Below, piece by piece: positions 35,400 through 43,768 of a stretch of DNA of 64,000 nt; the first letter of the stretch is position 1, and the number at the start of each line of letters is the position of its first letter. Position numbers and translations under genes: made by a program. Under the pieces are notes generated by a model, which did not search any database, was not told where the DNA came from, and worked only from the letters and a program-made list of their open reading frames with translations. Origin of the DNA: Pyramidobacter piscolens (GTDB taxonomy: Bacteria; Synergistota; Synergistia; Synergistales; Dethiosulfovibrionaceae); the NCBI GenBank assembly GCA_004558205.1, contig SFDM01000013.1, positions 1 through 64,000 of the forward strand, written 5' to 3'.

Positions 35400-35594
35400 A
35401 TGAGACTGGTCGTCACCTTTCTTTCAGCCGGCACGCTGATCTGCTACGGCTACGCCCTGGCGGGGCTGGGGGGCTATCTGTTCGGACGGGGCCGCATGGA
35501 CTTCATCGTCTGGGGCCTGCTCGCCGGCACGGCAAGCGCCCTGACTGCGCTCTACCTGTTCAAAAAACACCCTGAGGCTTTTTTCAGAGAGTGA
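35400..35594 (+). CDS. Small two-helix membrane protein
   Basis: A 64-residue protein with two hydrophobic segments (about 5-25 and 33-54) and a short charged tail. AAGGAGGA is well placed before ATG 35400. A TAGAAT -10-like element sits at 35351. Family not recognised. Codon use is GC-rich like the neighbours, which supports a real gene. Confidence 0.6.
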   Translation: MRLVVTFLSAGTLICYGYALAGLGGYLFGRGRMDFIVWGLLAGTASALTALYLFKKHPEAFFRE

Positions 35595-35897
35595 AAAAAT
35601 TCAACGCTGCGCAGAAGCCAACGCCCTCCACAAAGCCAATCGATCAAAACACAGCAAAAAAAGAAGAATTTCATACCAACGCTCATTTCCCTCAGAATGA
35701 CTGAATACCAGCGATCCAGTACGAATTCAGCGTTTTATGGATAAACTGCGTCATTCTGCACTGGACAGTCTTCAACGTCCGGGGCTTCTCCAAGGACATG
35801 TTCCGAAAAGGATGCCTCTCCGTCAGCGCTTTCAAAATAAAAACGAGAAGCCAGAGCGCCGGCTTCTCGTTTTTATTTTTGCAGAAATTTTTTCAGG
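35595..35897. other. Intergenic region rich in inverted repeats
   Basis: About 300 bp without a recognisable gene. It contains CAGAATGAC (35693-35701) / GTCATTCTG (35750-35758), inside which CTGAAT pairs with ATTCAG. AACGTCCGGGGC at 35774-35785 matches the start of the 155-nt repeat and may be a decayed relative. Confidence 0.35.
35834..35880. terminator. Bidirectional terminator
   Basis: Stem beginning AAAATAAAAACGAGAAGCC (35834-35852) with its complement at 35861-35879, between convergent genes. Confidence 0.9.
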
Positions 35898-36644
35898 TTA
35901 TTGAGCAGAATTTTGTTGTTTCTCATAGGCGTCTACGGCCAAAAGCATGTTCTGAATGTGAATTTTCATCAGCTGGCGCGCTTTTTCCGCGTCATGTGCA
36001 GCGATTGCGTGATAGATTTTCCAGTGATCGCTGTCGATCTTTCCATGTCCAGACTGGCGGATATACTCGATAACAGGCGAATAATCCTGGTTCAGGCGGA
36101 TGATTTTAAGAGCGAACTCCAGCACGGGATTACCCGAGGCTCTGGCAATTCCCACGTGGAATGGCGTATCGGTCACCGCCATGCTTTCTCCCTTCGCGAC
36201 AAGCTGGTCCATGTCGTTCAGAGTTTCCCGAAGGTAGCGCAAATCCTCTTCCGTCGCATTTTCTGCGGCAAGCGCCGCATTTTCAGGCTCGAGAATCGCT
36301 CGTGCCTTCAGAAGGTTTTTGAGCTGCTCGCTTTCTCCTTCCCGAAGCAATTGAAGCATTTCACCAATAGAACGGACCTGCTTGACCGTGCTGTTCAGCT
36401 CGCGAAGCCTCTTTTGCCCCTCTTCGGTGAGCAGCCTTCCGCGCGGACGTCCTTTAAAACTGGAGCTGACCAGGTACCCCTGCCGCTCAAACTGCTTCAA
36501 ATAGCGTCCGACGGTAGCTTCGCTGATGTCAATATCCCGATCCTCAAGAAGCGCGCACAGCGTGCCCGCTCCAAGGGGTTCCTTAGAGGCGGCGATAGCG
36601 CCCAAAAGCAGGTATTCTATGCGTGAAACTTGATCATGACTCAC
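35898..36644 (-). CDS. Transcriptional regulator with FCD-like ligand domain
   Basis: A 248-residue regulator. The N-terminal winged helix (about 8-75) ends in a wing SSSFKGRPRGRLLTEEG, unlike a standard GntR start. The C-terminal helical part (about 95-235) has the FCD-like pattern of GntR/FadR proteins: RAILEPENAALAAENATEED, DTPFHVGIARASGNPVLEFA and HWKIYHAIAAHDAEKA, with His and Asp metal-ligand candidates. It is the last gene of the minus-strand amino-acid-derivative operon and probably its regulator. Confidence 0.78.
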   Translation of the reverse strand: MSHDQVSRIEYLLLGAIAASKEPLGAGTLCALLEDRDIDISEATVGRYLKQFERQGYLVSSSFKGRPRGRLLTEEGQKRLRELNSTVKQVRSIGEMLQLLREGESEQLKNLLKARAILEPENAALAAENATEEDLRYLRETLNDMDQLVAKGESMAVTDTPFHVGIARASGNPVLEFALKIIRLNQDYSPVIEYIRQSGHGKIDSDHWKIYHAIAAHDAEKARQLMKIHIQNMLLAVDAYEKQQNSAQ

Positions 36645-36661
36645 TGGATATCACTTCCTCA

Positions 36662-37567
36662 TTACAATATGTTCTGGTTTCGAGCATTAAGAACAACTCC
36701 AGCAAAAATAACGATCATGCAGGCCAGCTGAAAGAGAGATATCTCTTCATGAAGGAACAGGGCCGCGGTCAGCAGCGTAATTGGAGGTATTCCATTGAGA
36801 AACGCCGACGAGGCTGCGGCTCCGATGGTTTTGACGGATATCTGCTGGGCGATGTATCCGACGCAGGAGCATAGGACGCCAAGGTAGCCCAGCGACCACA
36901 GCGCGCGGAAGCTCAGCTGCCGCGGCAGCCGCCCGCCCATGCTGAAGAACAGGATCAGCGCCGATACGCCGCCGACGATCATCAGCCACAACACCACACA
37001 CTCCGCAGAAGTCCGGCGGATCCTCTTCCCTAGGATCGCCAGCATGGAAGCACAAAAGGCCGAAAGAAGCTGGGCCACGTCGCCAAGGTTGACGCTCGAC
37101 GAGAACAGAGCTTCTATCCGCCCCCGAGTAAGGAGCATCACCACGCCGCCGAAGGCCAGAACCATGCCGAGAGCACGGCTCTGACGAAGAGGTTCCTTCA
37201 GAAAAAGGGCGGCTAAAAGGGCCGTCATGATAGGGGAAGACGCGAAAAGGATGGCGCAGTTGGTCAGCGTCGTATGCTGAAGGGCCCAGAAATACAGGTA
37301 ATTATTCAGCAGAACTCCAAGAATGCCCAGCAAAAACAAATTGAGCCAATCGCCTTTGAACGGTTTTATTGTACCATAACGGAACAGAACGAGCGGGCAC
37401 AAAAAGAAGACCGCGATCAGGCTCCGCCCCGCCAAAAGCAAGAGAGGCGGCACTTCCTGCACCGCGTAGGACGCGGGGACGCCCATAGACCCCCAGAGCA
37501 CTGTGGTGAGGATAATGGGAATATAGGCCTTAACCTTGCTGGCAAAGTTTTCCATGGGGCTCGTCAC
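36662..37567 (-). CDS. EamA (DMT) family transporter
   Basis: A 301-residue membrane protein with ten hydrophobic segments in two EamA repeats: the first begins IILTTVLWGSMGVPASYAVQ, the second near DVAQLLSAFCASMLAILGKR. Members export amino acids or metabolites. The nominal start is GTG 37567; ATG 37555 is an alternative and neither has a clear ribosome site, suggesting coupling to the malY-like gene ending at 37571. It may expel excess amino acid from the pathway. Confidence 0.85.
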   Translation of the reverse strand: MTSPMENFASKVKAYIPIILTTVLWGSMGVPASYAVQEVPPLLLLAGRSLIAVFFLCPLVLFRYGTIKPFKGDWLNLFLLGILGVLLNNYLYFWALQHTTLTNCAILFASSPIMTALLAALFLKEPLRQSRALGMVLAFGGVVMLLTRGRIEALFSSSVNLGDVAQLLSAFCASMLAILGKRIRRTSAECVVLWLMIVGGVSALILFFSMGGRLPRQLSFRALWSLGYLGVLCSCVGYIAQQISVKTIGAAASSAFLNGIPPITLLTAALFLHEEISLFQLACMIVIFAGVVLNARNQNIL

Positions 37568-37570
37568 AGA

Positions 37571-38743
37571 TTACAGAGATTGGACCGCTTTTTCAAGACG
37601 GTCGATAAAATCTGCGAGCACCCGCCGCTGCGTTGCTACGTTCAAACGCATAAATCCTTCGCCGCCCGGCCCGAAGGCGTCCCCCGAGTTCATCGCCACT
37701 CCGGCTCTGTTGATCATGAAATCGCGGAGAGCCGCGTCGTCCATGCCCAAAGCTTTCATGTCTAAAAGAGGAATATAGGTGGCCTCGGGATGGACGAGAG
37801 TGATCTTGTGCAGCCTCCGGGCCAGTTCCTGTTCGACAAAGGCGATATTGCCTTCCAGATAGACGAGAAGCTCTTCGTACCACTCTTCCCCCGTCTCGTA
37901 GGCGGCCTGAGCGGCCACAAGGCCAAAGGAATTGCCGTTGCCGACGTGCAGGCCGCTCCGAAGCAGCGTTTGAAAACAGGCGCGCTTTTGCTCGTTTGGT
38001 ATGGCGATCATGGACATCGCAAGCCCCGCGATATTGAACGTCTTGCTCGGAGCCATCGCAGCCACGCAGTTTTGCTCGCTCCACTCCGAGACGGAAGCGA
38101 AGGGAATATGGCGGTGGCCGTGGAAAATGAGGTCGCCGTGAATTTCATCAGAAAAGACAAAAAGCCCTTTACGGCGGCACAAAGCTTCAACCTTCGCAAG
38201 TTCATCCATGGTCCACACGCGCCCGGATGGGTTATGGGGGCTGCAGAAAATGAAAAGTTTCGCCTCGCCTGCTTTCTTCTCGAGGTCGTCAAAATCGATC
38301 GTGAAACGTCCCTTGTCGTAGACCAGCTGATTATTCACCACGCGGCGCCCAAGAGTCTCGATGGTGCTTTTAAAGGGGTGGTAAACCGGCGGCTGAATCA
38401 GGACGCCGTCGCCTTTTTCGGTAAAAGAAAGGATAGCGGCGGCCAGCGCGGTTAAGACGCCGGGAGTATGGCACAGCCAGTCTTTTTTCACATCCCAGCA
38501 ATGATGTTTCTTCTGCCACGCCATAAAAGACTCAAAGTAGCCTTCGGGAAAGGAGTTGTAACCGTAAATGGGATGCGCCGTCCTCTTGACAAGCGCCTCG
38601 GAGACTCCCGGAGGAACGGGAAAATCCATGTCGGCAATCCAGAGCGGAAGTAGCCCTTCCTTGCCAAACCAGGTGGCTAAAGCGTCAAATTTAGTGCAGT
38701 TCGTACCGTGACGGTCAGTCACGGCGTCAAAATCAAATTTCAT
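37571..38743 (-). CDS. MalY/PatB family PLP C-S lyase or aminotransferase
   Basis: A 390-residue PLP enzyme. PLP-site features: IFCSPHNPSGRVWT (about 170-183), FVFSDEIHGDLIF (about 199-211) with the Asp, and the Schiff-base lysine in APSKTFNIAGLA (about 235-246). The family cleaves cystathionine or cysteine conjugates, or transaminates. It lies between the EamA and ornithine-cyclodeaminase-like genes, suggesting amino-acid breakdown. Confidence 0.88.
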   Translation of the reverse strand: MKFDFDAVTDRHGTNCTKFDALATWFGKEGLLPLWIADMDFPVPPGVSEALVKRTAHPIYGYNSFPEGYFESFMAWQKKHHCWDVKKDWLCHTPGVLTALAAAILSFTEKGDGVLIQPPVYHPFKSTIETLGRRVVNNQLVYDKGRFTIDFDDLEKKAGEAKLFIFCSPHNPSGRVWTMDELAKVEALCRRKGLFVFSDEIHGDLIFHGHRHIPFASVSEWSEQNCVAAMAPSKTFNIAGLAMSMIAIPNEQKRACFQTLLRSGLHVGNGNSFGLVAAQAAYETGEEWYEELLVYLEGNIAFVEQELARRLHKITLVHPEATYIPLLDMKALGMDDAALRDFMINRAGVAMNSGDAFGPGGEGFMRLNVATQRRVLADFIDRLEKAVQSL

Positions 38744-38852
38744 AATAAATTCCTTTCATTGAAGAGAACGCTGATCCATGCTCTTTTCGTAAAATTCGAC
38801 ATTGAAGACACAACGCCGATTGAAGAAGATGATCGCATCAAAAGCGGCCGCG

Positions 38853-39854
38853 CTACCAGTCCATCAACTGGCCAAGGCCGGCCGCCTTGGCACGGGAAAA
38901 GGCTTCCTTAGCGAGGCTTACGTCGAAAATGGGCAAACCAAAGGCGTCGAACATCGTCTTTTCTGAAGGGACAGCCCGAGACGCCCTCAGCTTCCCAGCC
39001 ACCAGAGCACCCAGACAGCCGGAGAGGCGTTCCTGCGGAAAGAGCCCCTGCCGGTACATCCTGAAAAGCGACTGTCCGCTCACGTTTTTTGCGTCATCCC
39101 AGGTATCCACATAAACATTCTTAAAGAGAGACAGAGCTTCGAAGGAAATCTCATGAAACCCGATGTGGCAGTACAGAGACACTGACTTTAAGACTGCTTC
39201 CACAATATAGGGAGAGGGGGCCGACGTCGCGCCGATCAGTATATCCGCCCCGTCGGCCGCATCCTCCAAGGACGCGGCCGGCCGGATTAAAATCCGACTC
39301 TGCCCGGCATACCGATCAGCAAGAAGAACATTCTTCACGCCGCTCCGGCTCCAAACCGCAATCTCCTGAAGCCCTGGCATAGCGTACAATAAAGCCTGAA
39401 GCTGTCTTTCCGCCTGCGCTCCTGCGCCGCACAGAGCCGCCTTGCGCGCCTGCTTGGGAGCTAGTTTTTTCAGGGCAACCGCGGTGACGGCGCCCGTGCG
39501 CACAGCGCCGATATCCGTTCCGTTCATCATGACAAAGGGCTCGCCGGTAACGGGGTCATTCAGGATAATCGACGCGTGAATGCGGGAAACGCCTCTTTCC
39601 AGGTTTGACGCGGGGCCATGGGCAGACCATTTAAGCCCGCTCACCTCAAATTCGCCGCCAACCCACGCAGGAAGCGCGTAACAAGCTTGGTCACTCCCAT
39701 CGGGATTCCATCGCAGCCCCACTTCCTGAGCTATTACGGCCTTTTTATCCTCAAAAAGCTTAAAAGCCCGTTCCACCACCGGCACAGCCGAAGCGATACT
39801 GCAAATCCCCGTTTGAAAGACGTCGGCTTGGGAAAGCCACAAAACCTGCTTCAT
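38853..39854 (-). CDS. Ornithine cyclodeaminase / mu-crystallin family protein
   Basis: A 333-residue NAD(P)-linked enzyme. Family marks: GLKWSAHGPASN near 79-90, MMNGTDIGAVRTGAVTAVAL near 117-136 and the Rossmann motif LCGAGAQAERQLQAL near 150-164. Members include ornithine cyclodeaminase, alanine dehydrogenase and imine reductases; the activity cannot be fixed here. ATG 39854 has AGGAGG 8 nt upstream; an in-frame start at 39890 does not. Confidence 0.85.
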   Translation of the reverse strand: MKQVLWLSQADVFQTGICSIASAVPVVERAFKLFEDKKAVIAQEVGLRWNPDGSDQACYALPAWVGGEFEVSGLKWSAHGPASNLERGVSRIHASIILNDPVTGEPFVMMNGTDIGAVRTGAVTAVALKKLAPKQARKAALCGAGAQAERQLQALLYAMPGLQEIAVWSRSGVKNVLLADRYAGQSRILIRPAASLEDAADGADILIGATSAPSPYIVEAVLKSVSLYCHIGFHEISFEALSLFKNVYVDTWDDAKNVSGQSLFRMYRQGLFPQERLSGCLGALVAGKLRASRAVPSEKTMFDAFGLPIFDVSLAKEAFSRAKAAGLGQLMDW

Positions 39855-39931
39855 CAAAAAGATCCTCCTAAAGCCGCGTACCTGCGGCATATTTCATCCT
39901 CAGCCACCGCACCGCCTAATATGAATATTGA

Positions 39932-39967
39932 AATCAGGGGCCCAGGCAAAAGGGGTCCCTGATCTTT
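39932..39967 (-). terminator. Weak internal terminator between M20 and cyclodeaminase genes
   Basis: ATCAGGG (39932-39938) pairs with CCCTGAT (39957-39963). The T-run on the minus strand is short, so partial read-through is likely. Confidence 0.4.
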
Positions 39968-39987
39968 TTACAGCGTATCCTTGTTTA

Positions 39988-41415
39988 TTAATTTCCCTTA
40001 ATCGTATTCAAGTTGGGCTGAAGTTCTGGAGGAAGGGGGCTGACGTAGGGTTCGTCGTTATGGGCGTTGAAGTCGTCCCAAGCCGCCTTGACGAGCTCAG
40101 GATCGGACAGAAGGCGAACGCCGGCTAACCCGAGGGCCTTGGCTGCGCAGAGCATGCCGGCAAAACCGACGTGCATGCCGCTGTAAGCCGTCATCTGCCA
40201 GGAATGTCCAGGCGATCCCAATCCCTGAGCCGCAGCGTAGATCTGATAGGTCGGAACCACGTGGCTCACGTCGCCCACATCGGTAGAGCCAGGCGCGTTC
40301 AGGCGGTTCTCGATGACGGGGTCGATGACCACGTCACAGAGGTATTTGTCGTCGCCGTTAGCGCCATAGAGGTTTTTCATCGAGGCGCGGGTACGGGTCA
40401 GGATGTCAGGATAGGTTTCGGCCATTTTTTTCGCAAAGGCATAGTCCTCTTCCGTAAAACGAGGGGCGCCCACGTCCTTGCAGGCCTGATGAAGAACTTT
40501 TTCAAGCACGTTGTTCGGATAAACATTATAGCACCCGGCCACAAATTCAATGTCAAAGGTCGTCTGAGTCATCAGGGCCGCGCCTCTGGCACAGTCGCAG
40601 ATCCACTTATAGACTTCTTCTACGGTGCTTCTCTTTGGGGCGCGCACATAATACCAGACCGTACATTCCGGAGGAACGACGTTAGGCTCTCCTGAGCTGA
40701 TCGTCGCATAGTGAATGCGGACATCGGTGATGACATGCTCACGCATGTAATTGGTCGCCACGTTCATCAGCTCCACCGCGTCCAGGGCGCTGCGTCCGTC
40801 ATGGGGATGCCCCGCCGCATGAGCCGCGCGGCCATGAAAATGGAACTTCACAGAATTCATGCAGGTATAGCAGGCGCCCCACGCACCGGTATATTCGCCG
40901 GGATGCCATGTCATGGCGCAGTCCACGCCATTAAAAAGCCCTTCGCGCACCATAAAGACCTTGCCGGCCAAAAGCTCTTCGGCAGGGCAGCCGTAAAAGC
41001 GAACTGTGCCTTTTACCTTGCCCGCCTTTATGGCATCCTTGACAAGAAGGGCCGCGCCAACCGCCCCAACGCCTAAGTTGTTGTGTCCGCACCCATGGCC
41101 GGAACGGCTGGGCTCCTCAGGATGCCGCAGTTCCTTATGGTCCGTCACGTTCTGGTTCAGCCCAGGCATGGCGTCATATTCGCCAAGATAGGCGATAACC
41201 GGATGGCCTGAACCATATTCAGCAACCATCGCCGAAGGCATGCCTGCGGCGCCGAGCGTAACCCGAAACCCTTCGGCTTCCAAGAATTCTGCAATGGCTT
41301 GAGATGATTTTATCTCTTTGAACCCCGGTTCGGCCAACTCCCAGATTTTCTTTGAAAGATCCGTCAGCGCCTGCTCGCGGGAATCAACGGAATTAAGAAA
41401 TGCAAGATCGTTCAT
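39988..41415 (-). CDS. M20 amidohydrolase, AbgB-like
   Basis: A 475-residue metal-dependent amidohydrolase. Motifs: YLGEYDAMPGLNQ near 76-88, SGHGCGHNNLGVGAVGAALL near 104-123, and GCPAEELLAGKVFMVREGLF near 140-159. It resembles p-aminobenzoyl-glutamate hydrolase B but may act on other N-acyl amino acids. It begins 1 bp after the stop of a membrane gene, so it is coupled to the two-part membrane system upstream, which probably supplies its substrate. No signal peptide is seen. Confidence 0.88.
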   Translation of the reverse strand: MNDLAFLNSVDSREQALTDLSKKIWELAEPGFKEIKSSQAIAEFLEAEGFRVTLGAAGMPSAMVAEYGSGHPVIAYLGEYDAMPGLNQNVTDHKELRHPEEPSRSGHGCGHNNLGVGAVGAALLVKDAIKAGKVKGTVRFYGCPAEELLAGKVFMVREGLFNGVDCAMTWHPGEYTGAWGACYTCMNSVKFHFHGRAAHAAGHPHDGRSALDAVELMNVATNYMREHVITDVRIHYATISSGEPNVVPPECTVWYYVRAPKRSTVEEVYKWICDCARGAALMTQTTFDIEFVAGCYNVYPNNVLEKVLHQACKDVGAPRFTEEDYAFAKKMAETYPDILTRTRASMKNLYGANGDDKYLCDVVIDPVIENRLNAPGSTDVGDVSHVVPTYQIYAAAQGLGSPGHSWQMTAYSGMHVGFAGMLCAAKALGLAGVRLLSDPELVKAAWDDFNAHNDEPYVSPLPPELQPNLNTIKGN

Positions 41416-41416
41416 T

Positions 41417-42103
41417 TTACTTCAGCCACCCCAATTTCTTCACGAACTTTCCGAGAAGGATCGTGCCAAACACGTTGATAAGGATCGCCATATAGGCGGG
41501 GAAAACACCGCGGTTGCTCATCTCCAGCGTCAGGATCGACAGAGGAACGGCGAGAACCGAAATCTTGGGCGCGTAGATGATCATCTGCATCAACATGGCG
41601 CCGAAGAGGGCCGGAACCATGAAGTTAAGCGCGTCGAGGAAGGACGCCGGCAGCATCTTCAGAATCGACGCGCCGAGAAGAACGCCGATCGTCAGGATAA
41701 TCAGATTTACGGCAATGGAAATAGCGACGCCAATCGTTGAGAAGACACTGCCTTCAGGCGTTCCTTCGGCAACGCCTGCCGCTTTTTGAGCGATGGAAGA
41801 GCAGGGGACTCTCAAGTTTGAAATATTTCCTGAAAGGAATGCCATATAGGTGGCGGGGATACCCAGAATCGGCTGATAGGCAATAGGCTCGATAACGTAA
41901 TACACGGCGCAGGCGCTGACGCGAATGGTCGCGGCCGCCATGATCGCTTCAAAGGGAGGAATGACGCCGTAGACAAGCGCCAAAACCGCTACGGGAAGGA
42001 AACTGGCGGCAACGCCAATAAGGCTTGTGAGACGCCCCCACTTTACGCAATAAGGAATATATTCATTGTCATAAATCTGTTGATTCGTCATCTGTTCAGT
42101 CAT
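41417..42103 (-). CDS. Membrane partner of a DUF5058-type transporter
   Basis: A 228-residue protein with about six hydrophobic segments after a soluble, Gln/Asn-rich start. It has membrane glycines and prolines (PILGIPATYMAFLSGNISNL) but no known transporter motif. It lies 16 bp after the DUF5058-like gene and 1 bp before the M20 gene. I infer it is the second subunit of a putative uptake system. ATG 42103 has GAGGTG upstream. Confidence 0.65.
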   Translation of the reverse strand: MTEQMTNQQIYDNEYIPYCVKWGRLTSLIGVAASFLPVAVLALVYGVIPPFEAIMAAATIRVSACAVYYVIEPIAYQPILGIPATYMAFLSGNISNLRVPCSSIAQKAAGVAEGTPEGSVFSTIGVAISIAVNLIILTIGVLLGASILKMLPASFLDALNFMVPALFGAMLMQMIIYAPKISVLAVPLSILTLEMSNRGVFPAYMAILINVFGTILLGKFVKKLGWLK

Positions 42104-42119
42104 TGACAGCACCTCATCC

Positions 42120-42830
42120 CTACTTCATAACGGCCGCGCAGGCCATACCGATAACCATGGCGATCGTGGCGCCCCACTCCGAGACCCATTTTGCCTTGCG
42201 GTTCTTGTTAAAGAGGGTCAAAAACAACATGGTCGCGGCGCCTCCAAAGACGGCGTAAATCTGCCGGTTCGACGCGACGACGGGATAGAGCCTGGAAAAG
42301 GTCAGATAGCAATAGCAGCCCAGCGTCGCGCCGGCAGTGATGATCGGCAGCGAGGCTGAATCTCCACCCGACATCACGGAACGCAGTTTATCAATTTTAT
42401 CGGTGAACAGCCCTGAAACGATAATCCAGCCGATGCTGCCCAGAACCATCGCCCAAACCCCGTTTGCAAAAGCTGTTACGTTCATGCTTTCCGGAGTGAA
42501 GGCCACGCCTACCGCCTGAGCTCCCACGTCGGCAGACGTCAGTTCATACATGACAGCTCCGATATAGGACAAACGAAGCCATGCAATGGGGGCGCCCATC
42601 ATAAGGATTAACGAGATCAGGCCAGCAAAAATCGCGAGCGAGGGACCAATTGAAGCTGTAGCGCTTCCCACAATCGCTCTCTTGACCTGATCAGGCTGGA
42701 TTCCCATTTTCTTTCCATCCTGGAGAGATTTCCTTAAGAGCAGCAGGACCTGGGCACCAAGAACGCACATGGGGATAAAAGCGGCAAACCACATCCAAGA
42801 ACTGTTTGCTATGGATAAATAATCTTGCAT
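42120..42830 (-). CDS. DUF5058-like membrane protein
   Basis: A 236-residue, roughly six-helix membrane protein. It resembles DUF5058 proteins: it starts MQDYLSIANSSWMWF, then has a helix ending in a basic KSLQDGKKMGIQPDQVKRAI loop and a WLRLSYIGAVMYEL segment. The family is uncharacterised but is often found beside amidohydrolases. ATG 42830 has AGGAGGA 7 nt upstream. It heads the operon running to 35898. Confidence 0.72.
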   Translation of the reverse strand: MQDYLSIANSSWMWFAAFIPMCVLGAQVLLLLRKSLQDGKKMGIQPDQVKRAIVGSATASIGPSLAIFAGLISLILMMGAPIAWLRLSYIGAVMYELTSADVGAQAVGVAFTPESMNVTAFANGVWAMVLGSIGWIIVSGLFTDKIDKLRSVMSGGDSASLPIITAGATLGCYCYLTFSRLYPVVASNRQIYAVFGGAATMLFLTLFNKNRKAKWVSEWGATIAMVIGMACAAVMK

Positions 42831-42869
42831 CTCTGATTCCTCCTGATTAATTGCATGATAAAACTGCAT

Positions 42870-43064
42870 TTCTGACGTTCAACGCGCATTGTATAACCTT
42901 GGTTCAAAAAAAGTTTTTCGCCTCCCGATTTATAACTCATCAAAGATGATTTGTTAGTGAGAATTGTATTACATGAAAAAAATTTTTGCAAGCCCCTTGC
43001 TAAAACTTTTTGGGAGAGTCTTTTCTCAAAAAAAGCAAACTTTTTCCATCAAAAAATTTACCCC
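42870..43064. other. AT-rich intergenic region
   Basis: This is the upstream region of the DUF5058 operon and of the divergent leader-peptide transcript. It has many A- and T-tracts. I see no gene in it. Confidence 0.4.
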
Positions 43065-43093
43065 TTGACAGAAATCTCAAAAACTGGTTTAAT
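43065..43093 (+). promoter_or_regulatory. Strong sigma-70 promoter of the leader region
   Basis: TTGACA (43065-43070), exactly 17 nt, then TTTAAT (43088-43093) preceded by TG at 43085-43086, giving an extended -10. Confidence 0.75.
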
Positions 43094-43142
43094 CGCGGCC
43101 ATTCAACGCCGTATCCAATTTCGGGGAAAGGAGATCCTCATC

Positions 43143-43241
43143 ATGATTCTGAACAGCCGGTTTTCAATGAACGTTCTCGCGCTAGCGCTATCGACTGCGG
43201 ATCTCTGCCGGAGTCGGTCCTGCGGCGTGCGCGCAAACTGA
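43143..43241 (+). CDS. Leader peptide (32 aa), candidate attenuator
   Basis: A 32-residue open frame starting 50 bp after the promoter, with AAAGGAG 9 nt before ATG. Its middle reads LALALS, encoded with two rare CTA leucine codons, and it ends CRSRSCGVRAN. It is followed 38 nt later by a strong terminator and then a second one. This arrangement of promoter, short frame and terminator is typical of transcription attenuation. The signal could be leucine, arginine or cysteine charging; this is inference. Confidence 0.6.
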   Translation: MILNSRFSMNVLALALSTADLCRSRSCGVRAN

Positions 43242-43278
43242 GAGCCTTCTCAGCGCCCGCCGTTATCACTGAGCTTTG

Positions 43279-43314
43279 CGCCGGGATCCTTTTCGAGGGT
43301 CCCGGCGTTTTTTA
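43279..43314 (+). terminator. Attenuator-like terminator 1
   Basis: CGCCGGGATCC pairs with GGGTCCCGGCG, followed by six T residues. It lies just after the leader peptide. Confidence 0.85.
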
Positions 43315-43329
43315 TACTCTTCGATCCAC

Positions 43330-43365
43330 GCCGGATTCCCTCACTGGGAGTCCGGCTTATTTTTT
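43330..43365 (+). terminator. Terminator 2, tandem with terminator 1
   Basis: GCCGGATTCCC pairs with GGGAGTCCGGC, then TTATTTTTT. It is only 15 nt after the first terminator. Confidence 0.8.
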
Positions 43366-43391
43366 CATTTTTCAAATTGGAGGTATATCGA

Positions 43392-43439
43392 ATGAACCGT
43401 CTTTTTAGCAGGCCCGAACTCAACCGACTATACGCCTGA
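43392..43439 (+). CDS. Second short leader-like frame (15 aa)
   Basis: A 15-residue frame (MNRLFSRPELNRLYA) with GGAGGT about 9 nt before ATG, directly after the two terminators. Length and site suggest a second regulatory peptide, but it could be a remnant of a displaced gene start. Confidence 0.35.
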   Translation: MNRLFSRPELNRLYA

Positions 43440-43491
43440 GCGCCGCCTTCCTGCGCTGCTGACATGAGTGGCGATTCAACAGCATTAGAGA

Positions 43492-43712
43492 CAAAAGATT
43501 GAATCGCAAAGATTTGCAAAGGGAAACTTTAAAGATTTTTATAACCGCAGAATGCATTAAATTTCATAAATTATTATCATATTAATTTATTTTTTGCTAT
43601 TGACTCGAGCTTTGTCTTTCCTTTGCGGTCTTTGCGGTCTTTGCGGTCTTTGCGGTCTTTGTGCTCTTTCTCTTCATCCTTTGCGATGAAAATCTTTTGA
43701 CCTTGATCTTCA
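43492..43712. repeat. CTTTGCG intergenic palindrome, copy 1
   Basis: The left arm has CAAAAGATT, CGCAAAG and GCAAAGGGAAA; the right arm has four tandem TCTTTGCGG-type units (43621-43660), then CCTTTGCG and AATCTTTTGACC. The arms are imperfectly complementary around an AT-rich centre. A similar element lies at 57048-57295. It occupies most of the 330 bp before the transporter gene. Confidence 0.65.
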
Positions 43713-43768
43713 TCCCGTCGATAAACGGCAATTTATCATAGACATCATACCTAAAGGAGAAATTTCAA

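Noticed and set aside
36148..36162. ATTCCCACGTGGAAT as a third parS site
   Set aside because: It is inside a coding region, is not a perfect palindrome and differs from the 16-bp consensus at several positions.
43621..43670. Tandem TCTTTGCGG units as a CRISPR-like array
   Set aside because: The units are 9 bp with no spacers and belong to a larger palindromic element also found at 57 kb.
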